Positions 33,419 through 42,686 of a stretch of DNA of 64,000 bases are shown in pieces. Made by a program: the position numbers and the translations under genes. Numbering within the stretch: the first letter of the stretch is position 1; each line of letters starts with the position of its first letter. The stretch spans positions 124,001 through 188,000 of the forward strand of contig CBDCYD010000010.1 in the NCBI GenBank assembly GCA_965224045.1, given 5' to 3'. The notes under the pieces were generated by a model. That model worked only from the letters and a program-made list of their open reading frames with translations. It was not told the origin of the DNA and searched no databases. The stretch is from Tectiglobus sp965224045. GTDB taxonomy: Bacteria; Pseudomonadota; Alphaproteobacteria; Rhizobiales; Hyphomicrobiaceae.

Positions 33419-36400
33419 CTATTCAGCGGCGACCTGACGGCGCGCGAGGCCGGTGAGAAGTGCGCGCAGCGCGCCGGCCTTTACAGGTTTGCGAAGCACG
33501 GGGAGATCGAGTGCAGCGAGTTCGTTGTTGACGATGGATGAGTGGTCCGCCGTGATAATCGCGGCCGGAATATCCGCCTTGAGATGCGCGCGTAGCGCTG
33601 CGATGGCTTCGGGTCCCGTTGCACCGGCATCGAGATGATAGTCGGCGAGGATTATGTCGATCGGGTGGGAGGAGGCTTTTATCTGCGCGATCGCAGCGGC
33701 GGCAGAGGGGGCCGCGGTGACGATGCACTGCCAGCCCTGCAACAGTGTCTGCATGCCTTCGAGGACGGCCGGTTCGTTGTCAATGCACAGAACGTGAAGG
33801 CCGTTGAGCGGGCCGGTGGCGAGTACCGGCGGTATGTCGACTGCCGGAACCGCCGGCGCCTCGGTGAGCGCCATGTGCACGAAAAAGCAGGCGCCGCTGC
33901 CCGGTGTCGAGCGTACGCCGACATGATGGTCGAGAATGCGGCTGATGCGGTCGACGATGGAGAGGCCCAGTCCAATGCCGTGTTCGGCGCCGGCATCGGA
34001 TTGCAGGCGATGGAACTCCTTGAAGATCTCCGCCTGTTTGTCCGGTGCAATCCCAGGACCGGTGTCGATGACCTGCAACTCGATTGTCTTGCCATGCCGG
34101 CGCGCACCGACGAGAACGCGGCCGGAGGGTGTGTACTTGATCGCATTGGCGATGAGGTTTTGCAGCACGCGACTCAGTAATTTCGGGTCGGAGTGGACCC
34201 AGCATGAAGACGGCACGACGGTGAACCCAAGCCCCTTGCTTTCCGCCATGGGCTGGAATTCGACGCGCAGTCGCTCGAGCAGGTCACCAAGCGAGACCGG
34301 GCGCAGGTCGGGCTGCAAGCGCCCTGCATCCATGCGCGAAAGATCGACCAAGGCGCGCAGTATTTCTTCGACCGCTAGAAGTGATGCGTCGATGCTGTTG
34401 GCGATCTTCATCAGTTCCGGCGACAGGTGGTGCTCGAGGAGCGAACTGGTGTAGAGGCGGGCGGCGTTCATCGGCTGCAGGATGTCGTGGCTCGCGGCGG
34501 CGATGAAGCGGGTCTTGTCGCGGTTGACGGCGTCGGCCTTGGCCTTGGCGACGGCAAGGTCGGAATTTACTTTCTGGAGCTCGGCGGTGCGCTCGCGCAC
34601 GCGCTGTTCGAGGGTCTGGTTGGCCTCGGCAAGGGCGCTGGCGTTGCGCACACGGTCGGTGATGTCCAGGTAGGTCGTGACGAAACCGCCCTGTGGCATG
34701 CGCGCGGTGCCGAACTCGATGATGCGGCGGCCGGCGTCAAAGCGCTCCTGGAAGGTATCACCGGATACCGCGAGAAGCGTGAGCCGCTCGGCGACGAGCT
34801 GATCGATGTTGCCTTCTCCGAAATGACCGCGCTCGGCACACTCGCGCAGAATGTGATCGAGCGGAACACCGACGCGCGCCAAATCCACCGGCAGGTCGAG
34901 CAATTCGCGGAACTGACGGTTCCAGCAGATCAGACGATTGTCGCGGTCGAACACGCTGATGCCGTGGCGAACCTGATCGAGCGCGGACTGGAGCAGGTCG
35001 CGATTGTGCTGCAGGGCCTCGGTTGCATCATCAAGCAGGCGCAGAGCCGACTGGCTACCGACGTCGCCGCGCCGGAGGACCAGCGACAGCACGAGGCGCG
35101 CCGAGGCTGCACCGATGGCACTACTCAGAAGGTGTTCCGTGTAACGCAGCGTGTGCAGGTCGGCTTCAGCGTGGTGGTTGTATGGTAGTTCACGTTCGAG
35201 GAACAGCGAGCGGAAGGATCGCCTGGCGCGTTCCGGGCCGAGGTAGCGTGCCACCGTCGATTCCAGGTCACCGAGGGTGATTGAGCTGCGCCAGAAACGA
35301 AATGCCGGCTGCTGCGGCGGCACCACGTTCTCGTTGACGACGAAGACATGCGACTGCAGGCGCTCGATAGGACGGGGGCTGCGCAGCAGGGAGGCAGCCA
35401 CGTAGGCGGCAACGTTGAGGCCCAAGCTCCAGAAGACACCATGCGGCAGCGGTTCGAAGTCGACAAAGAACAGTGCCTGCGGGCGCAGCAGCGTCAGGCC
35501 GAAGGGGCCGTCATCGAGGATCGACTGCGGCATCCAGCCGGCCTGGATCACCCACGGCAGAACCAAGGTATAGGCCCACAAGGCAGTGCCGACGACGATG
35601 CCCGCGATCGCTCCGGATGTTGTTGCGCGGCGCCAGACGAGGCCGCCGAAGAAAGCCGGGCCAAGCTGCGCGATTGCTGCAAACGAAATCAGCCCGAGGC
35701 CGGCGAGGTTGCCGACGCCGCCAACAGTGCGATAGACCGCATAGCACAGCAGCAGGATCGCGATGATCGCGGTACGCCGGACGAGCAGAAGTTCGTCGTA
35801 AAGGCCGCGGCCATCGCTGGCTGCCGGGTCATACTCGTTGGCGCGCTGGCGCAGAAGGAATGGCACGATCAAGCCGTTGCAGACCATGATGGAGAGGGCA
35901 ACGGTTTCCACCACTACCATCGCGGTGGCGGCGGACAGCCCGCCAATGAACGCCACGGTGGCAACGGCGGTGGCGTTCTGAGAGAGTGGGATCGAGAGGA
36001 CGAACATGTCGGGGTTCGACGATCCAGCCGGCAGCAACATCAACCCGGCCGCCGCGATCGGGACAACGAACAGGTTGATGAGCACGAGATAGAGCGGCAA
36101 CAGCCAGGATGCGCGTCGGATCTCCCTCTCGGAATGATTTTCGACGACGGTGACGTGAAACTGGCGCGGCAGCAGCAGAATGCAAATGAAGCTCAAGAGC
36201 CCGACGGTAATCATCGTGCCGCCGCCGATCGAGATATTGCGCAGTTCGGCGACCTCGGGACGGTTTCGCAGCTCGGCGAAAAATTCGCCGGCACCGCCGT
36301 AGGCGTAGAAGACGACGAAAATGCCAACCGTCAGGAAGGCGATCAGTTTGATCAGGGACTCGGTGGCAATGGCCAGGATCAGGCCGTCCTGGTGTTCGGT

Positions 36401-36961
36401 CGCGTCGATGTGGCGGGTGCCGAACAGCAGGCTGAACACGGCCAGCGAAATGGCCACGATGAGGCCCGAGTCAAACAGGCCGATGCCGGCAATGGCGGAG
36501 GGCAGGATCTCCTGCGTGCCGAGCATCGTTTCGATGGAGACGGTGATCGCGCGCAGTTGAAGGGCAATGTAGGGCAGCGTGCCGATCACGCAGACGCATG
36601 TCACGAGTGCTGCAACGGAGGGGCTCTTGCCGTAGCGCGAGGCGAGGAAGTCGGCGACCGAGGTTATGTTTTGTGCCTTGGCGAGGCGCACGATGCGCAG
36701 GATGACCGGCCAGCCGACGGCGAACATCAGGATCGGGCCGATGTAGACGGCGAGGAAGTCATAGCCGGTCTGCGATGCCCAGCCGACACTGCCAAAGAAC
36801 GTCCACGACGTACAGTAGACGGCGATCGACAATGCATAGATCAGCGGCCGGCCGGCGCTGCTGTGCCAAGCCCGGAGCCAAAAATCTCCAAACCAGGCGA
36901 TCAGGAACAGCGTTACCAGATAGGTCAGCGCCAAAGTGGCAATCAGGGTGCCGTCCATCAT
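33419..36961 (-). CDS. Hybrid histidine kinase with SSS-symporter sensor domain (CrbS-like)
   Basis: The 1180-residue protein starts with a sodium:solute symporter domain of about 13 membrane segments (residues 1-520), continues with a PAS domain (about 640-770), a HisKA domain with the phosphorylated His in AAASHDILQPMN near residue 823, an HATPase domain with QNLIANAIKYTPSG near 937, and a C-terminal receiver whose Asp is in IILADYHLD near 1103. CbrA, CrbS and MxtR kinases share this plan. In the receiver the acidic pair appears as CIDNEP. It probably senses uptake of a small carboxylate and signals to the adjacent regulator. Confidence 0.93.
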   Translation of the reverse strand: MMDGTLIATLALTYLVTLFLIAWFGDFWLRAWHSSAGRPLIYALSIAVYCTSWTFFGSVGWASQTGYDFLAVYIGPILMFAVGWPVILRIVRLAKAQNITSVADFLASRYGKSPSVAALVTCVCVIGTLPYIALQLRAITVSIETMLGTQEILPSAIAGIGLFDSGLIVAISLAVFSLLFGTRHIDATEHQDGLILAIATESLIKLIAFLTVGIFVVFYAYGGAGEFFAELRNRPEVAELRNISIGGGTMITVGLLSFICILLLPRQFHVTVVENHSEREIRRASWLLPLYLVLINLFVVPIAAAGLMLLPAGSSNPDMFVLSIPLSQNATAVATVAFIGGLSAATAMVVVETVALSIMVCNGLIVPFLLRQRANEYDPAASDGRGLYDELLLVRRTAIIAILLLCYAVYRTVGGVGNLAGLGLISFAAIAQLGPAFFGGLVWRRATTSGAIAGIVVGTALWAYTLVLPWVIQAGWMPQSILDDGPFGLTLLRPQALFFVDFEPLPHGVFWSLGLNVAAYVAASLLRSPRPIERLQSHVFVVNENVVPPQQPAFRFWRSSITLGDLESTVARYLGPERARRSFRSLFLERELPYNHHAEADLHTLRYTEHLLSSAIGAASARLVLSLVLRRGDVGSQSALRLLDDATEALQHNRDLLQSALDQVRHGISVFDRDNRLICWNRQFRELLDLPVDLARVGVPLDHILRECAERGHFGEGNIDQLVAERLTLLAVSGDTFQERFDAGRRIIEFGTARMPQGGFVTTYLDITDRVRNASALAEANQTLEQRVRERTAELQKVNSDLAVAKAKADAVNRDKTRFIAAASHDILQPMNAARLYTSSLLEHHLSPELMKIANSIDASLLAVEEILRALVDLSRMDAGRLQPDLRPVSLGDLLERLRVEFQPMAESKGLGFTVVPSSCWVHSDPKLLSRVLQNLIANAIKYTPSGRVLVGARRHGKTIELQVIDTGPGIAPDKQAEIFKEFHRLQSDAGAEHGIGLGLSIVDRISRILDHHVGVRSTPGSGACFFVHMALTEAPAVPAVDIPPVLATGPLNGLHVLCIDNEPAVLEGMQTLLQGWQCIVTAAPSAAAAIAQIKASSHPIDIILADYHLDAGATGPEAIAALRAHLKADIPAAIITADHSSIVNNELAALDLPVLRKPVKAGALRALLTGLARRQVAAE

Positions 36962-37280
36962 CGCGATTACGTCTTGTACTCAGTCTTCGCTCGACCTGCC
37001 GGCCCGCGCCGGCTGCGAGCACCGAGACGCGGGCTTTCTCCACTATGGCGCGAAATGCTTAGCTGCGTCCACGCCAACCGGAAACATGATTGCGGGTGGT
37101 GCCGGCCGCGGCCTGGCGTTTGCGTTTGGGAGGAGGTCTATTTTCCCTCGGAGGGATATCAGGGGTGGCGCTTGGCGATCGTGCGCGGCAAAGTCCGCGC
37201 GCCGGTTTCGAGCGAATCACGGTTTGGTGCCACGAACGGCGACAGAATTTGGGTGGAGCAGATCGAAGGAGCCAATGCCC
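36962..37280. other. Divergent intergenic region upstream of kinase and mscL
   Basis: About 320 bases hold both promoters. The frame of mscL remains open across it without channel-family similarity. I see only a short hairpin, TCCCTCGGAGGGA, near 37143, which could lie in the mscL leader. No RNA gene or further repeat was recognised. Confidence 0.4.
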
Positions 37281-37676
37281 ATGGGCATGATTCAGGAATT
37301 CAAAGAATTTGCGATGAAGGGCAACATGGTCGACATGGCCGTGGGGCTGATCATCGGCGGTGCATTCGGGACGATCGTGAAATCACTGGTCACCGATATC
37401 ATCATGCCGCCGATCGGGCTGATGCTCGGCGGTGTCGACTTCTCGAATATCAAGATCCTGCTCAAGGGTACGGCGGGGGCCAAAGACGCGGTGACGATGA
37501 ACATCGGTTCGTTCATCAACAACATCATCAGTTTCCTGATCATCGCGTGGGCGGTGTTCCTGGTCGTCAAGGCGATCAATTCACTGCGCAAGAAGGAAGA
37601 GGCCGCCCCTGCCGAACCGCCGGCCTCCGAGGTCTACCTGAAGGAGATCCGGGACGCCTTGGTCAACAAGTCGTAG
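37281..37676 (+). CDS. mscL: Large-conductance mechanosensitive channel
   Basis: The 131-residue protein is a complete MscL. It has the amphipathic N-terminal helix IQEFKEFAMKGN, first transmembrane helix MVDMAVGLIIGGAFGTIVKSL, the periplasmic loop with GAKDAV, the second helix IGSFINNIISFLIIAWAVFL and a C-terminal helical bundle EVYLKEIRDAL. It releases solutes when membrane tension rises. Three ATGs, at 37275, 37281 and 37287, are possible; 37281 gives AAGGAG a 9-base spacing. A strong hairpin follows the gene. Confidence 0.97.
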   Translation: MGMIQEFKEFAMKGNMVDMAVGLIIGGAFGTIVKSLVTDIIMPPIGLMLGGVDFSNIKILLKGTAGAKDAVTMNIGSFINNIISFLIIAWAVFLVVKAINSLRKKEEAAPAEPPASEVYLKEIRDALVNKS

Positions 37677-37702
37677 GTGGATTTTCGAGTTTGCCACTGC
37701 GC

Positions 37703-37739
37703 AACAGCGGCCGGTCTTCCTGGAGGACCGGCCGCTGTT
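37703..37739. terminator. Strong 14-bp hairpin between mscL and radical SAM gene
   Basis: Perfect arms of AACAGCGGCCGGTC and its complement enclose a 9-base loop. It lies 27 bases after the mscL stop and 61 bases from the convergent radical SAM stop, well placed to end both transcripts. No T-run follows on either strand, so it may depend on Rho or act as an RNA stabiliser. Confidence 0.7.
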
Positions 37740-37799
37740 ACGTTGCAGGGTGACTTGAGTGTCGGCGGGCGCGCAACTGGCCGCCTTGACATGCGGGCT

Positions 37800-38780
37800 T
37801 TATGAGCAGCTGCCGCCACCCAGTACACAGAACTTGGCGCAATGGGGATGGCAAAGCTTGACGGCGCCCTTCGAAAACATGCCGCCATCTGCGGCGCCGG
37901 CATCCTTCAAGGTCGCGCCCATCTCGAAGGCTTTTTCGTAGGGCAGCAGCGTGCAGGGGACGATGGCCGGGCGGTCCGCGCCCTTGCGTTTGACGACCAT
38001 ACGGCTTGTGGCGCACATCATTTCGGCCGGCTGCTTGCCGAGGATCTCCCAGCAGGCGGTCGTGATTTCGGGGACATCGTGACTGCCGTCCATCTCCGGC
38101 AGGAGCATCAGGCAGACGGGATCGGCAGGATCGATGGTCCAGCCACGGTCGGCGATCAGTTCGGCGTAGCCGGCGCGCGATTTGGCTTCGGTTTCGTCCC
38201 AGCAGGTGCGTCCGGCGATGGCGATCGCAAAGCCGCTTTCGGAAAGCCAGTCGAGACCGGCGACGGCCTTGCCCCAAGTCTTGGGACCACGCTCGCTCTC
38301 ATGCAGCATCTTGGAGTAGTGGTCGAGGCTCACGCGCAGCGTCAGCTGGCCGGGGAAGTCGCGTTGCAGATCGATCAGTCCGGCCTTGATGCGCGGGCGC
38401 TGCATCGGCTGCATGGCGTTGGTCAGAACCAGGACATCGAAGCCACGCAAGAGGGTCTCACGCAGCATGTCGAGGAACTGCGGGTTCATGAACGGTTCGC
38501 CGCCGGTGAAACCGATCTCGCGCGTGCCGAGCTGCAGCTGGCCGACCTCGTCGAGGATCTCGACGACTTCCTCGGATGAAATGTAGGCGAGACGATCGTT
38601 AGTGGGGCTCGACTCGATATAGCAGTTGACGCACTCGATGTTACACTGCGTGCCGGTGTTGATCCAAAGTGTCTCGAGGCGTTCGAGGCGGACTTCGGCG
38701 CGACGCTCCCCCTTCGCGGTCCAGATCGGGTCCTCGAATTTTCCCAGCGCGTGATCCGCACTGAGCGTGCGCAATTCCAT
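37800..38780 (-). CDS. Radical SAM protein with Cys-rich C-terminus
   Basis: The 326-residue protein has the radical SAM cluster motif C-x3-C-x2-C as CNIECVNCYIES near residue 50, followed by GFTGGEPFMNP (SAM-binding GGE) and LTNAM. The C-terminal region carries further cysteines, in VCLMLLP, MMCATSR, VPCTLLP and a terminal CHPHCAKFCVLGGGSCS, consistent with one or two auxiliary iron-sulfur clusters (SPASM/twitch-like). The substrate cannot be named, and no peptide precursor gene is seen next to it. ATG at 38780 follows GGGTGAAC. It is divergent from the tRNA-Gly gene. Confidence 0.88.
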   Translation of the reverse strand: MELRTLSADHALGKFEDPIWTAKGERRAEVRLERLETLWINTGTQCNIECVNCYIESSPTNDRLAYISSEEVVEILDEVGQLQLGTREIGFTGGEPFMNPQFLDMLRETLLRGFDVLVLTNAMQPMQRPRIKAGLIDLQRDFPGQLTLRVSLDHYSKMLHESERGPKTWGKAVAGLDWLSESGFAIAIAGRTCWDETEAKSRAGYAELIADRGWTIDPADPVCLMLLPEMDGSHDVPEITTACWEILGKQPAEMMCATSRMVVKRKGADRPAIVPCTLLPYEKAFEMGATLKDAGAADGGMFSKGAVKLCHPHCAKFCVLGGGSCS

Positions 38781-38957
38781 GTTCACCCTTCGATTTCCCT
38801 CACTTGCGACGGTCGCCGTCAGCCCCTCGATCGGCTCGCCTAGCACATCGAGCGCCACACGGCACACTCACATTAGCTTTATTGAGCCGTTGATTTCATT
38901 CGACAAGCGCGCAACACTCCTTTCCACCGTCGCCCGCAAACCGGGGCGACGTGCCAG

Positions 38958-39032
38958 GCAGGCGTAGTTTAGTGGTAGAACGACAGCTTCCCAAGCTGTA
39001 TGTCGGGAGTTCGATTCTCCTCGCCTGCTCCA
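38958..39032 (+). tRNA. tRNA-Gly (CCC)
   Basis: A 75-base cloverleaf: acceptor GCAGGCG pairs with CGCCTGC, D-arm GTTTAGTGGTAGAAC, anticodon stem ACAGC/GCTGT around TTCCCAA giving anticodon CCC, T-arm GGGAG-TTCGATT-CTCCT. Discriminator T and encoded CCA. The anticodon CCC reads GGG glycine codons. Confidence 0.95.
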
Positions 39033-39330
39033 GTATTATCCGGTGTTTCCGGACCGATGAGATCGCACTGCGCCATGCGCCTGAGGCCGTGCCGTCTGCC
39101 GCAGGCGCGGCACAGGTGTGGCTTGCGCATCAAACGCCGTTGCAATTTTGTGACAAGATGCCGCGCTGGTCGTCGCGTGATCGGGAAAATGTCCAAAGAA
39201 GACGACGCGATCCGGTTTGCAGCGATTGGCGGTGCGCCCAATGTCGGGCGGCAGGGTGGGTGCTGGAGAGCCGGTGGGAGTTTTCGTAATGTGACCCGGA
39301 TGATGCGGGCAAACCGGCGGAAGACATGCG

Positions 39331-40479
39331 ATGACAGTCACTCCACTCAACGGTCTCAAGGTGCTCGATGCCAGTCAGGGCATTGCGGGGCCGTACTGCG
39401 GCGCGCTGCTGGCGCGGTATGGCGCCGACGTCGTCAAGGTCGAGCCGCCGGCCGGTGACTGGTCGCGGGCCGTCGGGCAGACGGCCGGAGGACACTCGGC
39501 GCTGTCGGCTGTCTACAATGCCGGGAAGCGCAGCATCCTGCTCGACCTGAAAAGGCCCGAGGTCGTAGAGGCGTTTCTCGAAATGGCGGAGCAGTGCGAC
39601 GTCATTCTCGAGAGCAGCCGGCCGGGTGTCGCAGAGCGCATCGGCATTGGTTTCGAGGCGGTCAAGGCGCGCAACGCAGCGGCTATCTATCTTTCAATCA
39701 GCGGATTTGGCGAAACGGGGCCTTATGCCGAACGGCCCTGCACGGACACCGTTGGGCAGGCGTTCTCGGGACTGATGTCGAACAACCACGGCATGGACGG
39801 TATTCCCCATAAAATCGACATCCCGATCGTCGATATCTTCACCGGCCTCTATGCGTTCCAGGCGGTTTCGATGGCGCTGATGGCGCGCGCCGAGACCGGT
39901 CAGGGCCGTTACTGCGCCGTGAGCCTGATGGGTGCAATCGCGGAAGTGCAGGCGGCCAAAATGATCGACTATCACCTCGCAGGCGGGCTGCCCAAGACGT
40001 TGAACGCGCCGGCCGGTGCGTTCAAGGCCGCGGATGGCTACGTGGCGCTGACGACGCTCAACGACGATCATTTCGCGACCGTCTGCCGGGCCATCGGTGC
40101 TGAGCATTTGATTGCGGATCCGCGTTATGCGCGGGCACCGGACCGCGTCGACAACCATGTTGCGTTGCGTGGCGAGATCGAGGCGGTGCTGGCGGGTGAT
40201 ACGCGGGCCAACTGGGTTGAGCGCCTGCAGGCGGCCGGCGCACTTGCCGATCAGGTCAACGACCTCGGCGACTGGATGGCCAATGCGCACGTCGCGGCAA
40301 TCGATGCCTGCCGCATGGTCGAGCAACCGGGGCTCGGGATGATCCCGCGGCCGGCGCCCGCGGCGGGAGGGTTGGGCGAAGCAAGTCCGGCCCCCACCGT
40401 TGGCCAGGATACGGACGCCGTGCTCGAGAGCTTCGGTCTCGATGCGACGCGCATCGCGAAATTGCGGGCGGCCGGGTAG
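39331..40479 (+). CDS. CaiB/BaiF family CoA transferase
   Basis: The 382-residue protein is a class III CoA transferase. The opening LNGLKVLDASQGIAGPYCGALLARYGADVVKVE and VYNAGKRSILLDLKRPE are family signatures. The catalytic Asp lies in RPCTDTVGQAFSGLMS near residue 140. It moves CoA between carboxylic acids by a covalent aspartyl-CoA intermediate; the donor and acceptor acids cannot be told. It is 298 bases downstream of tRNA-Gly, and its 3' end faces the DUF2235 gene. Confidence 0.93.
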   Translation: MTVTPLNGLKVLDASQGIAGPYCGALLARYGADVVKVEPPAGDWSRAVGQTAGGHSALSAVYNAGKRSILLDLKRPEVVEAFLEMAEQCDVILESSRPGVAERIGIGFEAVKARNAAAIYLSISGFGETGPYAERPCTDTVGQAFSGLMSNNHGMDGIPHKIDIPIVDIFTGLYAFQAVSMALMARAETGQGRYCAVSLMGAIAEVQAAKMIDYHLAGGLPKTLNAPAGAFKAADGYVALTTLNDDHFATVCRAIGAEHLIADPRYARAPDRVDNHVALRGEIEAVLAGDTRANWVERLQAAGALADQVNDLGDWMANAHVAAIDACRMVEQPGLGMIPRPAPAAGGLGEASPAPTVGQDTDAVLESFGLDATRIAKLRAAG

Positions 40480-40562
40480 AGGAGCGCGCAGGCAAGCTAA
40501 CGCTGCCGAGGGTGGAAGGGATCGAGCAATCGCCTCGCATAACCCTGTTGGCGCCGTCGTCG

Positions 40563-42686
40563 TCAGCCGGCAGCGGCGGGCTCGTTGGCGAGTAACGCGC
40601 TCGGGTGTGCGGGCTTGCGGTTCTTTTCCAGTTCTTCGCGGTACTGGGGCCAGCGCGTCAGGCGCAACCGGTCTTTGAAGTCGAGAATGCGCTCGCGTTC
40701 CTCCGGCGTCAGTGATTCGGTGGTGGCGAGGCGCGCAACCTCGGTGTCGATCGTTTTGCGCTTGCAGGTCAGTTCGCGGTTGAGATCGAACAGGCTTTGC
40801 GGGGCATAGACCGGTAGCGAATTCGACATGCGCGCGAAAACGGTTTCCGAAATTACCGCGTGGAGCGGCAGCTTGCGCGGGCGGTAGGTGTAGAGCGCGC
40901 TCGACCAACTGCGCAGCTGCCCCAACGGATCGGGATGCAGAACGGCGACCTCGTCCGGATCGATGCCGTCGAGCGGAACCGTTTCGCCGTTGACGGCATC
41001 GAGATAAAGGCCCCAGTCCTCGTTGCCGTGCTTTCCGGTCGGTTCGGCCGCATAACCGCTGCTCGCATGACGCAGAAAGAAATCGAGCGTGACGTCCGAG
41101 AGCTTGTCGGTGGCCCAGCCGCCGCCGACGTTGGCGTGGTCGCCGGTGAACCAGACCTCGACGATGCGTTCCGGGGTTATCGGGTCGGGGTCCATCAGCG
41201 TCGGCTCGAAGGAATCGCGCTGCTCGTCGAGGGCAACCATGTGGTAGGCGCGTTCCACGGTTTCGGGGACGGTGAGGTCCTTGCCCATGTTCATCTGCTG
41301 GAAGTTGATGCCCGCGATGGTCTTGGCGATGCCGAACGAGCCGACGGTGTCCCAGCAGCCGAGCACGCTGATCGGCACCTCGCTCTTTTCTCTCGATTCC
41401 CACAGCGTCCAGTGCTGGCCCAACAGGCGTACCGTCCACACGGTCTTCGGCGCACCCTGCTCGTCGATGGCGCGGGCGAGCAGGCGGGCGATTGCCGCGC
41501 CGCGGCTGAAACCGACGATGAAGACGCGGTCGCCGGGGCGATAGACGCGCATGATGTCGAGATAGGCGCGGTCGACGATGCCGCTGGCGCCGAGGCCGGT
41601 CGCCATGCCGAGCACCTGGGCGAAGGGATCGTTCTCGAAGCGGTTGCCGACGCCGGTGTAGTAGAACGCAATCTGCTTGTCCTTGTACTTTTTGCAGAGG
41701 CTCGCATCGAAGGCGCCGGAGGGTGCAAACATGCGCCGGCCGTCGGCCTTGAGCATCTTGAACAGCTTGAAGACGTTGGTCTGGGCGAGGAGGCCGAGTT
41801 CATACTGGTCGGGCGTGTTGCTGGTGCCGTCGAGGCAGACGACGATGTTCTTGCGGCCGGTGCCGGACCACACGTCTGATTTGCGCAGCAGGAAATAGAT
41901 CGCCGGCAGGACGATCACCACGAACGCGATGCGGTAGAGCAGACCCTCCAGTTCGGTGCCGAATACGGCCCACAGCCAGGACGGCCCCATCGCGTAGATG
42001 CAGGCGATGGCGGCGCCGATCAGGATCAGCGCGAGCACGATGTTGTGGGCCCAGGCCGGCAACAGGCCGCTGCCGGCGGTCGAATAGCGCCGCAGGCGGT
42101 TGGCGAGCAGCAGCATGACGACGATGGTGAGGACGAAAAAGAACACCGCGCCGGTGAACGGCATCTGGCCGGCGCTGGTAATGCTGCCCGCGGTGGCGGC
42201 GTTGATCGCATAGAGAATGGCGAAGGCCGCCAGGAACCAGGACAGGAAACTGCGGCGGTAGACAAGGCCGGCGATACCGGGGACCAGCGAATAGAGTGCC
42301 AGTTGCCAGCCGGTGTGGAAGGCGCTGACGATGATCTGGCGGATGTTGCCGGCGAACTCGTCGATGGCGAGCTTGGCGATCGGGAACATCATTTTTGAGA
42401 CGTAGTCCCAGAACTCGAAACCGCTGGTCAGGAGCGCGATCTCGCCGTCCTCGTACTTGCGCTCGAGCAGATAGTTCATCGTGACGTTCTTGGCCTCGTC
42501 CGGCGGCAGGCTCAGGAACTCGGCGACGAGTTCCTTGCCGGGGCGCAGGCCGTGGACGACGTAGAGAAAGATGATCAGCAACAGCAGCAGGATCGGGATC
42601 AGACGGGAGCCGGTCTTGACGGTCAACAGGGCGCGGGCTTCGGCGCGCGCCTTCGGGCCTTCGCGGGTGGCGGTTTCGCGAGTCAT
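40563..42686 (-). CDS. Membrane-anchored DUF2235 hydrolase-like protein
   Basis: The 707-residue product has an N-terminal membrane part with about six hydrophobic segments (about residues 25-275) and a C-terminal DUF2235 alpha/beta-hydrolase domain. That domain begins with VVCLDGTSNTPDQ near residue 285 and has the nucleophile elbow VGFSRGAAIARLLAR near 394, then LGCWDTVGSFG and the His-containing VWFTGDHANVGGGW. DUF2235 domains occur in T6SS phospholipase effectors of the Tle type, but no VgrG, PAAR or T6SS genes are nearby. The membrane anchor suggests a lipid-related or envelope role instead. ATG at 42686 is preferred; the frame is open for 26 further codons. Confidence 0.85.
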   Translation of the reverse strand: MTRETATREGPKARAEARALLTVKTGSRLIPILLLLLIIFLYVVHGLRPGKELVAEFLSLPPDEAKNVTMNYLLERKYEDGEIALLTSGFEFWDYVSKMMFPIAKLAIDEFAGNIRQIIVSAFHTGWQLALYSLVPGIAGLVYRRSFLSWFLAAFAILYAINAATAGSITSAGQMPFTGAVFFFVLTIVVMLLLANRLRRYSTAGSGLLPAWAHNIVLALILIGAAIACIYAMGPSWLWAVFGTELEGLLYRIAFVVIVLPAIYFLLRKSDVWSGTGRKNIVVCLDGTSNTPDQYELGLLAQTNVFKLFKMLKADGRRMFAPSGAFDASLCKKYKDKQIAFYYTGVGNRFENDPFAQVLGMATGLGASGIVDRAYLDIMRVYRPGDRVFIVGFSRGAAIARLLARAIDEQGAPKTVWTVRLLGQHWTLWESREKSEVPISVLGCWDTVGSFGIAKTIAGINFQQMNMGKDLTVPETVERAYHMVALDEQRDSFEPTLMDPDPITPERIVEVWFTGDHANVGGGWATDKLSDVTLDFFLRHASSGYAAEPTGKHGNEDWGLYLDAVNGETVPLDGIDPDEVAVLHPDPLGQLRSWSSALYTYRPRKLPLHAVISETVFARMSNSLPVYAPQSLFDLNRELTCKRKTIDTEVARLATTESLTPEERERILDFKDRLRLTRWPQYREELEKNRKPAHPSALLANEPAAAG

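Noticed and set aside
35348..37753. 801-codon open frame antisense to the hybrid histidine kinase
   Set aside because: It covers the kinase and extends into mscL in another frame, with a Gln/Asp/Arg-rich translation and no recognisable motif.
39694..41439. Long open frame antisense to the CoA transferase and DUF2235 genes
   Set aside because: It overlaps two genes with clear family motifs, is Arg/Pro-rich and shows no domain; GC-rich sequence keeps antisense frames open.
40563..42686. T6SS effector of the Tle1 type
   Set aside because: The domain fits but the multi-pass membrane part and lack of VgrG, PAAR or immunity genes argue against a secreted effector.
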